The notes under the pieces: generated by a model
What the model saw: the letters and a program-made list of their open reading frames with translations, nothing else
Database searches by the model: none
What the model was told of the DNA's origin: nothing
Program-made: the position numbers and the translations under genes
In this document: in pieces, positions 54,404-63,736 of the stretch
Numbering within the stretch: the first letter of the stretch is position 1
How the letters are laid out: each line of letters starts with the position of its first letter
Origin: Paraburkholderia sabiae
Lineage (GTDB): Bacteria; Pseudomonadota; Gammaproteobacteria; Burkholderiales; Burkholderiaceae
NCBI RefSeq assembly: GCF_030412785.1
Contig: NZ_CP125297.1
Span: 186,001 to 250,000, forward strand
DNA length: 64,000 nt
Reading direction: 5' to 3'

Positions 54404-56194
54404 TTACGGGTCAATTTCCAGCGTCGGTGTGTCATGTCCAGCCTCGTGCGACGGCTGGTCCTGTTGTTGTTTCTGTTCCGTGCGCTGCTGCTGTTGCTGC
54501 CACATGCTCTGGCTTGCGCGCTCCCGCTCGATCTGTTCGCGCATGGCATCGATCGTCGCTTCGCTCACCTGCGGCATCGGAACATTGAGCGGATGGTTAG
54601 TAGCGCGCGCCTCGGCCACGGCGCTTTCGAACTCCCCCCGCAACTGCTCCTGCTGCTCGTCGGATAGTCCCCTGATTTCGTCTTCCAGCACCTCGCGCGC
54701 AGCCTGTTCCTTAATCCGCTCACGGGCGGCCGCGAGCGTGGCCCGCTGCGCGTCCGTGTATTGCCACTCGCCATTCAGGAAGCGCTCGCGCGCCTCGTCG
54801 ATGCGCCGGCGCTCGTCAACCTCGCGACGCGCGGACTCGACCCTCTCCCGCTGCTCAGGCGTCAGCAGTCGTGACAGGTCGGGCGTCGACACGCGCCATT
54901 CGTTGCGACGACTCTCGACCTCGTTGGGTGCCAGCTCCTGTCCGGTCTCATCGAACTGCCGCTGTTTGACGGTCACGACCTTGCTGCCGCCCCTTTCGAG
55001 TTCGATACGCTGACCAGGTTGCACACCGCTCTCGCCGATCGCGCGTTCGAGGTCCAGCCCCCATACCGTGCGGTCGCCAGACTCCGTGCGTACCGTAGCG
55101 TAGTAACTTTCGTTTTCCTTCGGATCGTGATGAAAGTGCGCGGCGCCGTGTTCAACCAGGACGCCAGCCGTGACGGCAGGCGGTTTCTGCGTCCCAGCCT
55201 TTTGACGTGCCGGTTTGCCGGAACCTGTCCGACGCGACGACGCACCGTCCGCGTCCAGAGGCAACTGTGTCTGTTTCGAATCTTCTGACGCAGCGCTCGC
55301 GTCGGAAGGAGCAGAGGGTTCGGTAGCAGCCGGCCCAGGCTTCGGAGGACGCGGTTTGCCTCCGCGCCGGCCTCCGCCCGGCGATGCCCCTCCGGGATCG
55401 GACGGATCCCTGCCGGATACATCAGCCGTCGCCGCCTTGCGGCTCTGGCTCCCCTGCTTCCGTTCTCTCCCAGTCGCCGACGTCGAATCCATCGTGTGCG
55501 TGCGAGGAAGATCATTGGTTGTCGACCGCTCGCCTGCCGCAATGCGCATCGCCTCGCGCGCAGCCTGCAGCGTCGCCCGATCCTGTGCTTCGGGTTTGAA
55601 CCCGCGTGTAGGCATGCCCGCGAGTTCCGCCGCAATCCACGCCTGCCGGCGGAATTCCTCGCTACCCTTCAGTTGCAGCTCGCCCCAGTGCTTTGCCTGA
55701 GCGACGGCAACCATGTGTTCGATCACGTCACGATCCTCACTGGCCGTAGCGAGCGAGCGTCCCTTGTCCTCGAAGTGCACCGCCTCGCTTTTGCGATCGA
55801 GATACTTCCCTTCAAATGCCACATACCGGTCGCTGACCGACTTCGGTACCGCGTAGCCGCTCTTCTCAAAGATCGGCTTCGGGCGGATCGCGTTTTCCCA
55901 CTCTTTACCGTTGATGGGCTTGCCGATACCGGTGGCGGGCGCGACCCCTTCGTCCGCGGGCATACTCGCGCTGGCCCGATTCTCGTACCTCTTCCGGTCG
56001 GCGTCACGGATCCTTTTCATCCGCGCGTGCGTCGCTTCATCTAGCGGGGTATCCGGGTTGCCGGGTGCACCGCGCGCGTGAGCCTCGTTGGCCGGCGGCG
56101 TCGCGCGCGCGCGAATGGACGATGCATCATCCGCATTGGCTGCCTCCATCTCGCGGTAGTCGAGCTGATCGGCCGGAAATTCAATCTCGTTCAT
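54404..56194 (-). CDS. LPD7-domain protein of the transfer region
   Basis: 596 residues. Residues 105-215 contain an LPD7-type domain (IFEKSGYAVPKSVSDRYVAFEGKYLDRKSEAVHFEDKGRSL, EHMVAVAQAKHWGELQLKGSEEFRRQAWIAAELAG), known from C-terminal parts of relaxases and other large conjugative proteins. Residues 225-340 are disordered and rich in G, P, S. A second globular segment (VLVEHGAAHFHHDPKENESYYATVRT, DLERAIGESGVQPGQRIELERGG) follows, then a long charged coiled coil and Gln-rich end (WQQQQQR). No relaxase catalytic HUH motif is present. It may be an accessory protein or a relaxase fragment. Confidence 0.75.
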   Translation of the reverse strand: MNEIEFPADQLDYREMEAANADDASSIRARATPPANEAHARGAPGNPDTPLDEATHARMKRIRDADRKRYENRASASMPADEGVAPATGIGKPINGKEWENAIRPKPIFEKSGYAVPKSVSDRYVAFEGKYLDRKSEAVHFEDKGRSLATASEDRDVIEHMVAVAQAKHWGELQLKGSEEFRRQAWIAAELAGMPTRGFKPEAQDRATLQAAREAMRIAAGERSTTNDLPRTHTMDSTSATGRERKQGSQSRKAATADVSGRDPSDPGGASPGGGRRGGKPRPPKPGPAATEPSAPSDASAASEDSKQTQLPLDADGASSRRTGSGKPARQKAGTQKPPAVTAGVLVEHGAAHFHHDPKENESYYATVRTESGDRTVWGLDLERAIGESGVQPGQRIELERGGSKVVTVKQRQFDETGQELAPNEVESRRNEWRVSTPDLSRLLTPEQRERVESARREVDERRRIDEARERFLNGEWQYTDAQRATLAAARERIKEQAAREVLEDEIRGLSDEQQEQLRGEFESAVAEARATNHPLNVPMPQVSEATIDAMREQIERERASQSMWQQQQQRTEQKQQQDQPSHEAGHDTPTLEIDP

Positions 56195-57936
56195 GATGCG
56201 GCTCCTTGATGGATAGATGGGGAGGCTGCATCGCCCTCGGCAGGTGTGTCGGGCGACGCCTCGGGTAGCACTTCACGCAGATAAGGCATCAGCTGGAATA
56301 GCGATGCACGGATACTGGAGCGGTTGGCGAAGTGGGCGGCACTCAGCACGCCGATCTCATGTTCGCGGACATCCCTCACCGCATTCGCCGCATGGATAGC
56401 CGTCGCACCCTGAGCGCGGCGCGCAGCATTCTGTGCGTGCCACCACTGCTCGACATCGATCTGCGGAACGGGCGCGCATAGCTCACGCGCAACGAACGCG
56501 GCGTGCTTCATCTGTTCTTCGTCCGGCAACTTCGGGCCGAAGCCGAACCACGCGCGACGGCGGTTGGCTTTTTCCAGCTTCGCCATCACGCCTTGCAGAT
56601 AGGGGCTCTGCTGCACCAGACGGTCGACCAGTTCCGGATCCTCGTAGAAGTACGCCTTGTCACACAGGATCGGCTCGCACCCGTCCATCGTGATGATCTG
56701 CTTGCGACCCGGCAGCGCACGCAGCTCCTGCGGCATCATCAGCGCGCGACCGTGCTCGGTCTCGTTCGTGCTGGTCGACGCGTTGCGTCCCCGGCTGCGG
56801 CTGCGCGAACGCGACAGGTGGGTGAACGTGCCGAGGAGCTTCGAGTACTCTTCGGAATCCTTGAGCGTGCGCGGCGCAAAGAGGCTGCGCATCTTGCAGT
56901 TGATCGCGAGCGTTTCCGCACCGTGCCTGCCATACAGCTTCGGATCTTCAAGCTGTGACATGCCGTGAAAGATCAGCATCAGTCGCAGATTAAAGCCCGC
57001 GATGAAGGCGTTGGCCGTGTCGATAATGTCGATCTTGCCCGGCGCCGCAAATTCGTCCAGCATCAGCGCACACTGGTATTTCAGGTCGGGATTCTCTGCG
57101 GGCTGCTCGCGAGTATTCAGGTCGATCAGCTGTGAGAAGAACAGATTGATGAGCAACGCGCCCGCTTTCAGGTCGCCCGGCTTGATGCCCACGTAGATCG
57201 ACATGGGCTTCCTGCGCACCTCACCCAGGTCGAAGTCGGAGCGGCTGGTCGCCGCGTCGACGATCGGATTGCTGAACACATTAAGCGGCGCCGTCATTGT
57301 GGACACGATATTGGCGAACGCTTCCTTTGACTGCGACAGGAACCGGTTCAGGGCGTCCAGACACTCGAAGCTCAGCGGTGGCAGCGTGTCGGTCGCATGC
57401 GATCGCGTGCTGACAATGGAAGAGATGTGCTCGCGCACCGCCCTGCCCTTGCCTGAGGCCTGCCGCAACACTTCGCCGAACGTGCAAGGCAAGGTCGGCG
57501 TCTCGAGCAGATACAGCACGACGCCAATAAAAAGGTTGCGCGCATTGTCGTTCCAGTACTTCAAACGCGCATCGACGTTCGACGGATACAGGTGCTCGCC
57601 AACCGTCAGCACGTCGCCGACCCGCGTATAGGGCGACCTGTGCTGGATGAATTCGAGGGGGTTGTAAGCGTGAGTCCGGCCATTCTCCGAGAACGGCGAC
57701 CAGAGGAAAGTTGCCTGGCCGCATTTGCGCCGATAGCCGGATGTGTACAGGTAGTTCTCTTCCTTGATGTCCTCGACGACGACGGAATCGGGATAGGTGA
57801 GAAGATTCGGGATCACCATCGAGACGCCCTTGCCCGAGCGCGTGCCCGCAGCAAGCATCAGGAAATCCTGGCCGCGGTACTTCAGATATTCGCCCTTGTA
57901 CTTGCCGACGATAAAGGGGGGATACATGTGGGACAT
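56191..57936 (-). CDS. virD4: VirD4-type coupling ATPase, cytoplasmic domain
   Basis: The type IV coupling protein that brings the relaxosome to the secretion channel. 581 residues starting MSHMYPPFIVGKYKGEYL after CAGGAG at five bases. Walker A GTRSGKG (31-37), AYNPLEF, LEYWND-like LKYWNDNARNLFIGV, Walker B QCALMLDEFAAPG, LIFHGMSQLEDPKLYG, and a Ser/Arg-rich segment SRSRSRSRG. The N-terminal membrane anchor is missing and is encoded by the preceding gene (57989-58342). The stop overlaps the LPD7 start by ATGA. Confidence 0.92.
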   Translation of the reverse strand: MSHMYPPFIVGKYKGEYLKYRGQDFLMLAAGTRSGKGVSMVIPNLLTYPDSVVVEDIKEENYLYTSGYRRKCGQATFLWSPFSENGRTHAYNPLEFIQHRSPYTRVGDVLTVGEHLYPSNVDARLKYWNDNARNLFIGVVLYLLETPTLPCTFGEVLRQASGKGRAVREHISSIVSTRSHATDTLPPLSFECLDALNRFLSQSKEAFANIVSTMTAPLNVFSNPIVDAATSRSDFDLGEVRRKPMSIYVGIKPGDLKAGALLINLFFSQLIDLNTREQPAENPDLKYQCALMLDEFAAPGKIDIIDTANAFIAGFNLRLMLIFHGMSQLEDPKLYGRHGAETLAINCKMRSLFAPRTLKDSEEYSKLLGTFTHLSRSRSRSRGRNASTSTNETEHGRALMMPQELRALPGRKQIITMDGCEPILCDKAYFYEDPELVDRLVQQSPYLQGVMAKLEKANRRRAWFGFGPKLPDEEQMKHAAFVARELCAPVPQIDVEQWWHAQNAARRAQGATAIHAANAVRDVREHEIGVLSAAHFANRSSIRASLFQLMPYLREVLPEASPDTPAEGDAASPSIHQGAAS

Positions 57937-57988
57937 GCTCACTCCTGAGGCGGGATGCGGTGGGAGGCTAGGACACGAATCGTCATCG

Positions 57989-58342
57989 TCACTTCTCCAG
58001 CAGGCCGGCTTTCACGATGTCGCGGCGCGTGGCGAAGCGCGCGTTGCCGAACTGCGCAATGCGACCGCGTGATTTCAGAAGCGCCATCGCGATCACCATG
58101 GCGGGCAGGCCGCCAATGACAGCCGAGAGCAGCGTGCAAACCGACAGCGCCCGCTTCACCCCCGGCACATCCCCATACGCCTGCCAGTAGTCGAAAAGCG
58201 TGAACACGCCCACCGAGTCCTGCGGCAGTTTCTGCAGGCGGGCGAACAGCAGGCCACCAAGATACTGGCCGAGGGTCGCGGCGCCAGCGACGAGCACCAG
58301 CAGCACAAGACACGGGATCAGGATGCGGAGATATTTCGGCAT
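57989..58342 (-). CDS. VirD4 N-terminal membrane domain as a separate protein
   Basis: 117 residues. Helix 1 (LRILIPCLVLLVLVAGAATLG), a periplasmic loop (FARLQKLPQDSVGVFTLFDYWQAYGD), helix 2 (ALSVCTLLSAVIGGLPAMVIAMALL), and the linker GRIAQFGNARFATRRDIVKAGLLEK. In intact VirD4/TraG proteins this linker leads straight into the IVGKYKGEYL segment, which here opens the next gene 56 bases on. So the coupling protein is encoded in two pieces, each with its own start. Confidence 0.82.
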   Translation of the reverse strand: MPKYLRILIPCLVLLVLVAGAATLGQYLGGLLFARLQKLPQDSVGVFTLFDYWQAYGDVPGVKRALSVCTLLSAVIGGLPAMVIAMALLKSRGRIAQFGNARFATRRDIVKAGLLEK

Positions 58343-58350
58343 GGTGGATT

Positions 58351-58587
58351 TCAGTGTGTCGGAGCAGACGATTTTTCAGTGCGCAACGTGGACAGGATTC
58401 GCAGCGCGTTGCGCTGCGTCTCATCGAGTTCCGCATCGGCAAGTGCCTCACACCCATGAACGATCACAGCGCCGTAAAGCCGTGCGAGGGCGCAGGCCTC
58501 AGCACTCGTTGCAAATGCTTCATCGGACGAGGCACGCTGGCGCCAGTTCTCGATCGCCGCCTCGATATCGCTGATTGCGAAGTTCAT
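58351..58587 (-). CDS. DUF3717 family small protein
   Basis: 78 residues: NFAISDIEAAIENWRQRASS, ACALARLYGAVIVHGCEALA. The pattern I-x(4)-AI-x-WR and AxALAxLYGxxIV is that of DUF3717, a small family common in Burkholderiales. Role unknown. It starts 2 bases after the previous stop and ends 8 bases before the VirD4 anchor gene, so it is part of the transfer operon. Confidence 0.8.
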   Translation of the reverse strand: MNFAISDIEAAIENWRQRASSDEAFATSAEACALARLYGAVIVHGCEALADAELDETQRNALRILSTLRTEKSSAPTH

Positions 58588-58589
58588 GA

Positions 58590-58847
58590 TTAGTCTTCCC
58601 TGCGCATGAGCCAGTGCGCCGCGAGGCCTCGCGCCCATGACGCCGTGTAGACCAGGCTCAGCGCGAGCACGCCGTACTGGTGTGCGCGCCACGCCATGTC
58701 GAGCCAGAATGGCTGCGCAACGAGCCCGAAGATGCAGGCCCAGCGACGCCAGCCCAGGCGACTGTCCTGCGAGAGGAAGACGGCGAGCGCACCGCACAGG
58801 CCGATCAGGGCCTGCTCGATAACCTCTGTGCCTGCGACCGCGTTCAT
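58590..58847 (-). CDS. Small membrane protein of the transfer operon
   Basis: 85 residues with two or three hydrophobic segments (VIEQALIGLCGALAVFLSQD, WRRWACIFGLVAQPFWLDMAWR, YGVLALSLVYTASWARGL). The start overlaps the virB11 stop by ATGA. No named family is recognised. It may be an inner-membrane accessory of the transfer channel. Confidence 0.7.
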   Translation of the reverse strand: MNAVAGTEVIEQALIGLCGALAVFLSQDSRLGWRRWACIFGLVAQPFWLDMAWRAHQYGVLALSLVYTASWARGLAAHWLMRRED

Positions 58848-59881
58848 GCAACACCCCCAAGCAACTGCCACTTTCCGACGGGGTCGTACCAGATCTCGGC
58901 CAGCCGCTTGTCCCGCATGAAGAGCACGAGATCCATCGTCATGCGAACCTGCTCCAGGATGAACTTCCAGTCGAGCGTCTGACCGACGGCACTCTGCTTG
59001 ATAAGCGTCGCGGCGCGCGACGCAGCCGAACGTGCATCGTTGCAGTGAATCGTGGTGATGCCACCGGGCGTTCCCGTGTTCAGCAGCGTCATGTAATCCC
59101 ACGTCTCGTCGCCCCGGAGTTCGGCGAGGAACACACGGTCGAACTTCATGCGAAGCGTCGAGCGCACGATTTCCTTCGCCGGAAGCGTGTCACTGAAAAA
59201 CATGTGCACTCGGTTCGGATGATTCGGTAGCGACAGCTCGGGCGTGTCCTCGATTGTGCCGATCCGCTCACTGATCGGCACAAGGTCGGACAGCGCCTTG
59301 TTCAGCGTGGTCTTGCCGGAGCCGGTACCGCCGGCGAGAACGATGTTCAGCCGGTTGGCCACGGCAAGTTCGAGCATGCAGGTGACGTCGCGCCGTGACT
59401 TCGCGTCCATCATCCCGACTTCGAACGGCTGCAGGTCGACACCGTCCGGAACGGTGTGATGGGGCGACACATCGCGGAAACCATCGAACCACCCGTTGCG
59501 CTGATACTCATCAACCGAGAACCGCACGTTCGAGGGAATGCGGATCGTGATCGAGATCGTGTCGCGCTCGCACGCCGGCTGCATCAGCACGTGTCCCCGC
59601 TGGCCTTCTGGTAGCATCACCGGGTGAATGGGCTCCTTCGTGGAAAACTTGCCGCCTTTCATGACCGTCAGCGCGTTGGCCAGCTTGAAGCACGCGTCCA
59701 GCGTGCAGGCAGGTGCATCGTGCCGTTTCCATGCGCTGGCACCCTGCGTCCAGATCTCGCCGGGACGGTTGATCGCGACTTCGGTGAGACTGCCGTCGAA
59801 GAAATTCGCAATACCCATCTGCTTCAGGAAGTTGCGAGCGACGGTCCCCTTTTCGATGACATCGATAACCACCGAATTCAT
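58844..59881 (-). CDS. virB11: VirB11-type secretion ATPase
   Basis: Hexameric traffic ATPase at the cytoplasmic base of the type IV channel. 345 residues from ATG 59881, which follows AAGGAG at five bases (an upstream start at 59944 is rejected). N-terminal domain EVAINRPGEIWTQG; Walker A GGTGSGKTT (184-192); Asp box IGTIEDTPEL; His/Walker B region RVFLAELRGDETWDY, TGTPGGITTIHCNDARSA. Full length. Confidence 0.94.
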   Translation of the reverse strand: MNSVVIDVIEKGTVARNFLKQMGIANFFDGSLTEVAINRPGEIWTQGASAWKRHDAPACTLDACFKLANALTVMKGGKFSTKEPIHPVMLPEGQRGHVLMQPACERDTISITIRIPSNVRFSVDEYQRNGWFDGFRDVSPHHTVPDGVDLQPFEVGMMDAKSRRDVTCMLELAVANRLNIVLAGGTGSGKTTLNKALSDLVPISERIGTIEDTPELSLPNHPNRVHMFFSDTLPAKEIVRSTLRMKFDRVFLAELRGDETWDYMTLLNTGTPGGITTIHCNDARSAASRAATLIKQSAVGQTLDWKFILEQVRMTMDLVLFMRDKRLAEIWYDPVGKWQLLGGVA

Positions 59882-59940
59882 CTGCACTCCTTCTGGAGAT
59901 GTCTGTTGCAAACTGGTAAATTGCGGCCCGGAGCGCGCCG

Positions 59941-60579
59941 TCAATGCGATGCCGTGTCTGTGCCCTGCGGCTCGACCTGAACTGTGACCCGGTACGATCG
60001 CCTGTCATCAGGCACGCTGCCCGCCAGATCGCGTAATGTCTGCGCGGGCGACGTAGAAACAACCGTCACCATCATCGATGCCGTAACCGCAGGACTGGCA
60101 AGCTTCCACATGACTGTCGCCGTGGCCAGTACACCAGCCGCCGTAACTGCTGCGATTGCAAGAGCGCCGTGCACGGTCCGGGCACGGCGCAGCGAAGGCG
60201 GGGCCTTTGACGGCGGACAGTTAGTTGCGCCCTCATCCTGGCCGACAGTGCCCGTCGCGATCCCGGGCTCAGACAGTTCAAGGCCAAGCCGCGCGGCGAT
60301 TGCATGCATAACCACGCGGCGCAGCGCCATCGACATGTCGTCGAACCGGCAGCGGTCGAGCGTCATGCATTGCTCGAACGTATGCTCGTCGCCGATCCGG
60401 CGCAGCGGCAGGACATCAGACGGCTCGAACGGCCTACGCGCATCGACCTGTTCGGCCAACCGCCGTACGCGGCGCCCGTCGAAGACGTAATGCAGCGCGT
60501 CGCGCAGCTTTGCCTCGAAGGCATCACGCTCGACACCATGGAGCGGAAAGGTATCGGGAAACCGGATCTGCAGTTGCAT
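59941..60579 (-). CDS. Transfer-operon membrane protein, unknown family
   Basis: 212 residues between virB10 and virB11. N-terminal soluble region (MQLQIRFPDTFPLHGVERDA, LHYVFDGRRVRRLAEQVDARRPFEPSD), a basic linker, one membrane helix (TVHGALAIAAVTAAGVLATATVMWKLA), and a short outside tail. The ATG at 60579 is chosen because GAGGAC lies six bases before it; an ATG two codons earlier is adjacent to that site. Possibly a system-specific inner-membrane component. I do not recognise the family. Confidence 0.65.
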   Translation of the reverse strand: MQLQIRFPDTFPLHGVERDAFEAKLRDALHYVFDGRRVRRLAEQVDARRPFEPSDVLPLRRIGDEHTFEQCMTLDRCRFDDMSMALRRVVMHAIAARLGLELSEPGIATGTVGQDEGATNCPPSKAPPSLRRARTVHGALAIAAVTAAGVLATATVMWKLASPAVTASMMVTVVSTSPAQTLRDLAGSVPDDRRSYRVTVQVEPQGTDTASH

Positions 60580-60598
60580 CGTCATGTCCTCACATTCA

Positions 60599-61954
60599 TC
60601 ATTGCCGCGCGGACGGCGCAATCTCGGTGCCGTCGCTGCCGACGTTTTCGTATACGCTGGCCAGATCTACGTCGCGCGCAACGAAGATGTTGATCACCGA
60701 TCCCTGGTTCGAATAAGCGGTCGGCGGGATATTGATCGTGTTGCGAAGCGTTTCGGCAGCCACGTCCTGCGTCGCGTTCGAGCTGTTCGAGAAGGTAATG
60801 GTCTGGCCCGCTCCGATTGCCTTGTTCGCAAGCGCCTGACCAAAGTCGCCAATGAGACTCACCATCAGGGCACCCTTGAAGCGCAGCCAGAAATGCTCGT
60901 CGATGTAGGCGGGAATCCCGGCCGCACCGAGCGGATCGGTCGCCGGCGAGTTCAGGGGAATACGGACGTCGCCGTCGTCAATCTCATCCCAGATAGCACC
61001 AATGACACCCTGTCCGTGTACCACTGCGTCGCGCTGCTCGCCCTTGGCCAGCGCGCCCTTGCGGATGAGCAGCGTCGTGCCATCGTCCGACCAGACGTCA
61101 TCAGCGATCGGACAGCCAACCAGTCCCGGCCGGTCGGTGCGGATTGCGGTGGCCTGCCCGCAACGGATCATGGTGTTCCGCGCAATCATGTAGTGCCGGT
61201 TCGGCCTGAACGAGGCACGCATCGGCTGCAGCTTCGAGGGCTGCAGTGACTGGTCGAAGGAAGATCCCTTGCTGTTGCCGGTGTCATGGTTATCAGCCAT
61301 GCCTGCGCCAGATGAACCCGCAGTTCCAGATGGACCGCCCCGCAGCGCTGCGAGCCCCATGGACTTCGCCATGCCGGGCAAACCGTCGCCACCCGAGCGA
61401 TTGCCCGTGGTGTCTGCATTACCACCTGCGTCATTCGACGGGAGGGCGGAGTCCTCAGGCACGCCGGTAGCCCTGCTGTCATCGGACATAACCAGCACGC
61501 TGCCGTAGAGACGCCGCTCGGCGGGTGTCAGTGGCCGCGGCTGGTTGTTCGCCATCGCGGTGCGCCCTTCACCGACAGAATGCGACGCGGCGCCGGCCGG
61601 CGTGGCAAGCTGCTGCCTCGCCGCGGCGGCGGCCGCCGCTTCCGATGCGGCACGCGCCTGCTCGGCTTCGGCCCGCTTGATGCGCTCCTTCTGTGTCTCG
61701 AGGTCGGCGCCGGTCTCGCTCGCGCCGCTGTCCTTTGGCTTGTTGAGCGCCGCCTGCTTCGCGTCCTGATGCTGTTGGAAGATCCGCTGCAGGTAGAGCG
61801 TGACGCCCGAAGCGCCCAGCGCGATCACGATCAGCGCGACCAGCACGAGCCTCAGCCTGCCCGCACGCGCGCGGCGGCGCCCGGGCAGGTCCAGCGACGG
61901 CTGATGCCCAGTGTCCGCAGGCGCTGCATTGCCGATTTCATTGCGTTCGCTCAT
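60599..61954 (-). CDS. virB10: VirB10-type channel protein
   Basis: Spans both membranes as part of the core complex. 451 residues: short cytoplasmic N-terminus, one helix (LRLVLVALIVIALGASGVTLYL), Ala-rich coiled coil and flexible periplasmic region, then the TrbI domain. That domain has IARNTMIRCGQATAIRTDRPG, VWSDDGTTLLIRKGA, VIGAIWDEIDDGDVRIPLNSPATDPLGAAGI, and a C-terminal PPTAYSNQGSVINIFVARDVDL. The antenna region is followed by LIGDFGQALA. Full length. Confidence 0.94.
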   Translation of the reverse strand: MSERNEIGNAAPADTGHQPSLDLPGRRRARAGRLRLVLVALIVIALGASGVTLYLQRIFQQHQDAKQAALNKPKDSGASETGADLETQKERIKRAEAEQARAASEAAAAAAARQQLATPAGAASHSVGEGRTAMANNQPRPLTPAERRLYGSVLVMSDDSRATGVPEDSALPSNDAGGNADTTGNRSGGDGLPGMAKSMGLAALRGGPSGTAGSSGAGMADNHDTGNSKGSSFDQSLQPSKLQPMRASFRPNRHYMIARNTMIRCGQATAIRTDRPGLVGCPIADDVWSDDGTTLLIRKGALAKGEQRDAVVHGQGVIGAIWDEIDDGDVRIPLNSPATDPLGAAGIPAYIDEHFWLRFKGALMVSLIGDFGQALANKAIGAGQTITFSNSSNATQDVAAETLRNTINIPPTAYSNQGSVINIFVARDVDLASVYENVGSDGTEIAPSARQ

Positions 61955-61971
61955 GCGACTGTGCTCTCCCG

Positions 61972-62886
61972 TCAGTCTCCCGGTCGATCGCTGCCGGCAT
62001 GTGCGCGTTCGATGCGCGCCGTGCCGGTCAACGACGAGGCGGTACGGTTGTAGTGGCCGTCCGGCGAGTAGCCGTCGTTGCGGATGCCCAGCACCGACTG
62101 GCCGTAGCGGATGACAAATTCCCTTGAGACCTCATGGACGACGACGGTGTCGCCCTCCATATGGAAATTCGCTGTCGCCTCGCTGCCATCCGGCAGCTTC
62201 GTGAAGATCGTCGGCAGGTCGCGCGCGGTTGCATACCTGAAGTAGGTGAAACGGCCGTCGTCCCACAACGCGGTGGGTGCAAGCGCGCGATCGCCCCGCA
62301 TCATGTACTGCATGTTCGCTGCCGGCGTGGATGACCCAGGCGGACCTGAAGACGCCGCTGAGCCCGGCGCTGCAATTCCGGCCGGGACCGCGGGCATGCC
62401 CTGCTGGTCCGCCAGCGCCGCGCTGACAGCTTCCCGGCGCCGGAGCTGTTCGGTCGCGGCCTTCGCCTTCGTGTCCGGATAGTCGAAACGCAGGATCCAC
62501 GTCGCGGGTTGCAACCGCGATACGTCGACAAGCGACAGCGAATAGGTGCGCCGGTTGGTCACCAGCACGAGGTTGGTTTCGGGTTGCAGCGCGCCTGGCT
62601 TGAGCAGCGCCCCGCTGTCGTTAACCGAGACGTGCCAGGCGTGCGCGTCGCCAATGCCGCCGCCATCCTTGAGGATGTGCTCACCGGACTCAAACTGGAT
62701 CATCACCACACGCCCAGGCATCGTCGCCACGCGGTAGGCCTGGTCGGGGCTATAGGTCGCGCACTGGATATGCGGATCAGCGCCGCAGCTACGCGGGATT
62801 TCAAGCGCGCAGACGCGGCCAGCCGCAACTGCACAAGCGGTAATCGCGACCACACTAGCCGGCAAGCGAAGTCCAGCACGACTCAC
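61972..62886 (-). CDS. virB9: VirB9-type outer core protein
   Basis: Periplasmic/outer-membrane core component, 304 residues. GTG at 62886 overlaps the virB8 stop as GTGA and gives a good signal peptide (LRLPASVVAITACAVAAGRVCA). CagX/VirB9 motifs: VATMPGRVVMIQFESGEHI, DAHAWHVSV, LVLVTNRRTYSLSL, and C-terminal APTALWDDGRFTYFRY, PTIFTKLPDGSEATANFHMEGDTVVVHEV, LGIRNDGY. A proline/serine linker joins the two domains. The longer frame to 62985 is discounted. Confidence 0.93.
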   Translation of the reverse strand: MSRAGLRLPASVVAITACAVAAGRVCALEIPRSCGADPHIQCATYSPDQAYRVATMPGRVVMIQFESGEHILKDGGGIGDAHAWHVSVNDSGALLKPGALQPETNLVLVTNRRTYSLSLVDVSRLQPATWILRFDYPDTKAKAATEQLRRREAVSAALADQQGMPAVPAGIAAPGSAASSGPPGSSTPAANMQYMMRGDRALAPTALWDDGRFTYFRYATARDLPTIFTKLPDGSEATANFHMEGDTVVVHEVSREFVIRYGQSVLGIRNDGYSPDGHYNRTASSLTGTARIERAHAGSDRPGD

Positions 62887-63728
62887 GACGCACTCCCCGT
62901 CGCCTTCGATACTGCCGGTACGGCATCGGGCGATGCATCCGCGGGCGCGCGGGTATAGTCGCGCGTCACTTCGTAACTGGTGCATCGGAACCCGTCCGGA
63001 TCAACGTCCTGCTGATCCTGTTTTTCCGGCACATCGACGCGCGTGAAGGCCACCGTCGCAATCCAGTAGGTCGGGTCTGGACGCTTCGCCGCCGCATTCA
63101 ACGGGATCAGCTGCCGCGAGAAAAACACCTGTGCGGTCGAACCGACAAAGGTAATGGAGCCGACCCGTGCGATGACGCGCGCCTGGTCCTTGAGCAGCTT
63201 GAGCGGGCCGGCCGGACCACGGATGAGCGCGTCGTAAGCGTCCTTTTCGTGATCGTCGCTCATGAACATCACCGCGCTATGCACGTCCGAGATCGTCTCC
63301 CAGTCGTAGCTTTCCCGCATCTCGACGTAACGGCGCAGATCAGCGCGATCGGTTTTTTCAGTGAAGCTCACATGGCCGTTCGCGGTCGTCGGCAATACAT
63401 CCACCCTGCCGGTTGTGTCGTTCACCCGAAGCACAGCTGGCGGGTTCGGTCTTTTCAGGAGTCCTAAAGCCGTCAGACCAAAAACGGCCACGAGGGCGAT
63501 GCCACCCGAGAGCACCGATCTGCGGTCGGCGATGCGCGCCTTCTCTTCAGCCGCCTCGACCTTCGACTTCTCGAACTCCCTCGCCCGGTCCAGATACCAG
63601 CTGACCGCGTCGCGCTCTGACCGGTCAACAGCATTTGTTGCTGCCTCCACGTGCGCCGCCGATGTGGCCGGCGAGCGCGCGCGATCGCCCGAGCCTGCGC
63701 CGAACCACTGTCTGATTGTCGATACCAT
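62883..63728 (-). CDS. virB8: VirB8-type inner-membrane assembly protein
   Basis: 281 residues from ATG 63728, 8 bases after the small lipoprotein gene, behind GAGGACCAGG. Cytoplasmic N-terminus with acidic helix (SWYLDRAREFEKSKVEAAEE), one membrane helix (SVLSGGIALVAVFGLTALGLL), and a periplasmic NTF2-like domain (DLRRYVEMRESYDWETISD, KLLKDQARVIARVGSITFVGSTAQVFFSR). It nucleates channel assembly. Slightly longer C-terminus than classical VirB8. Confidence 0.92.
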   Translation of the reverse strand: MVSTIRQWFGAGSGDRARSPATSAAHVEAATNAVDRSERDAVSWYLDRAREFEKSKVEAAEEKARIADRRSVLSGGIALVAVFGLTALGLLKRPNPPAVLRVNDTTGRVDVLPTTANGHVSFTEKTDRADLRRYVEMRESYDWETISDVHSAVMFMSDDHEKDAYDALIRGPAGPLKLLKDQARVIARVGSITFVGSTAQVFFSRQLIPLNAAAKRPDPTYWIATVAFTRVDVPEKQDQQDVDPDGFRCTSYEVTRDYTRAPADASPDAVPAVSKATGSAS

Positions 63729-63736
63729 CCTGGTCC

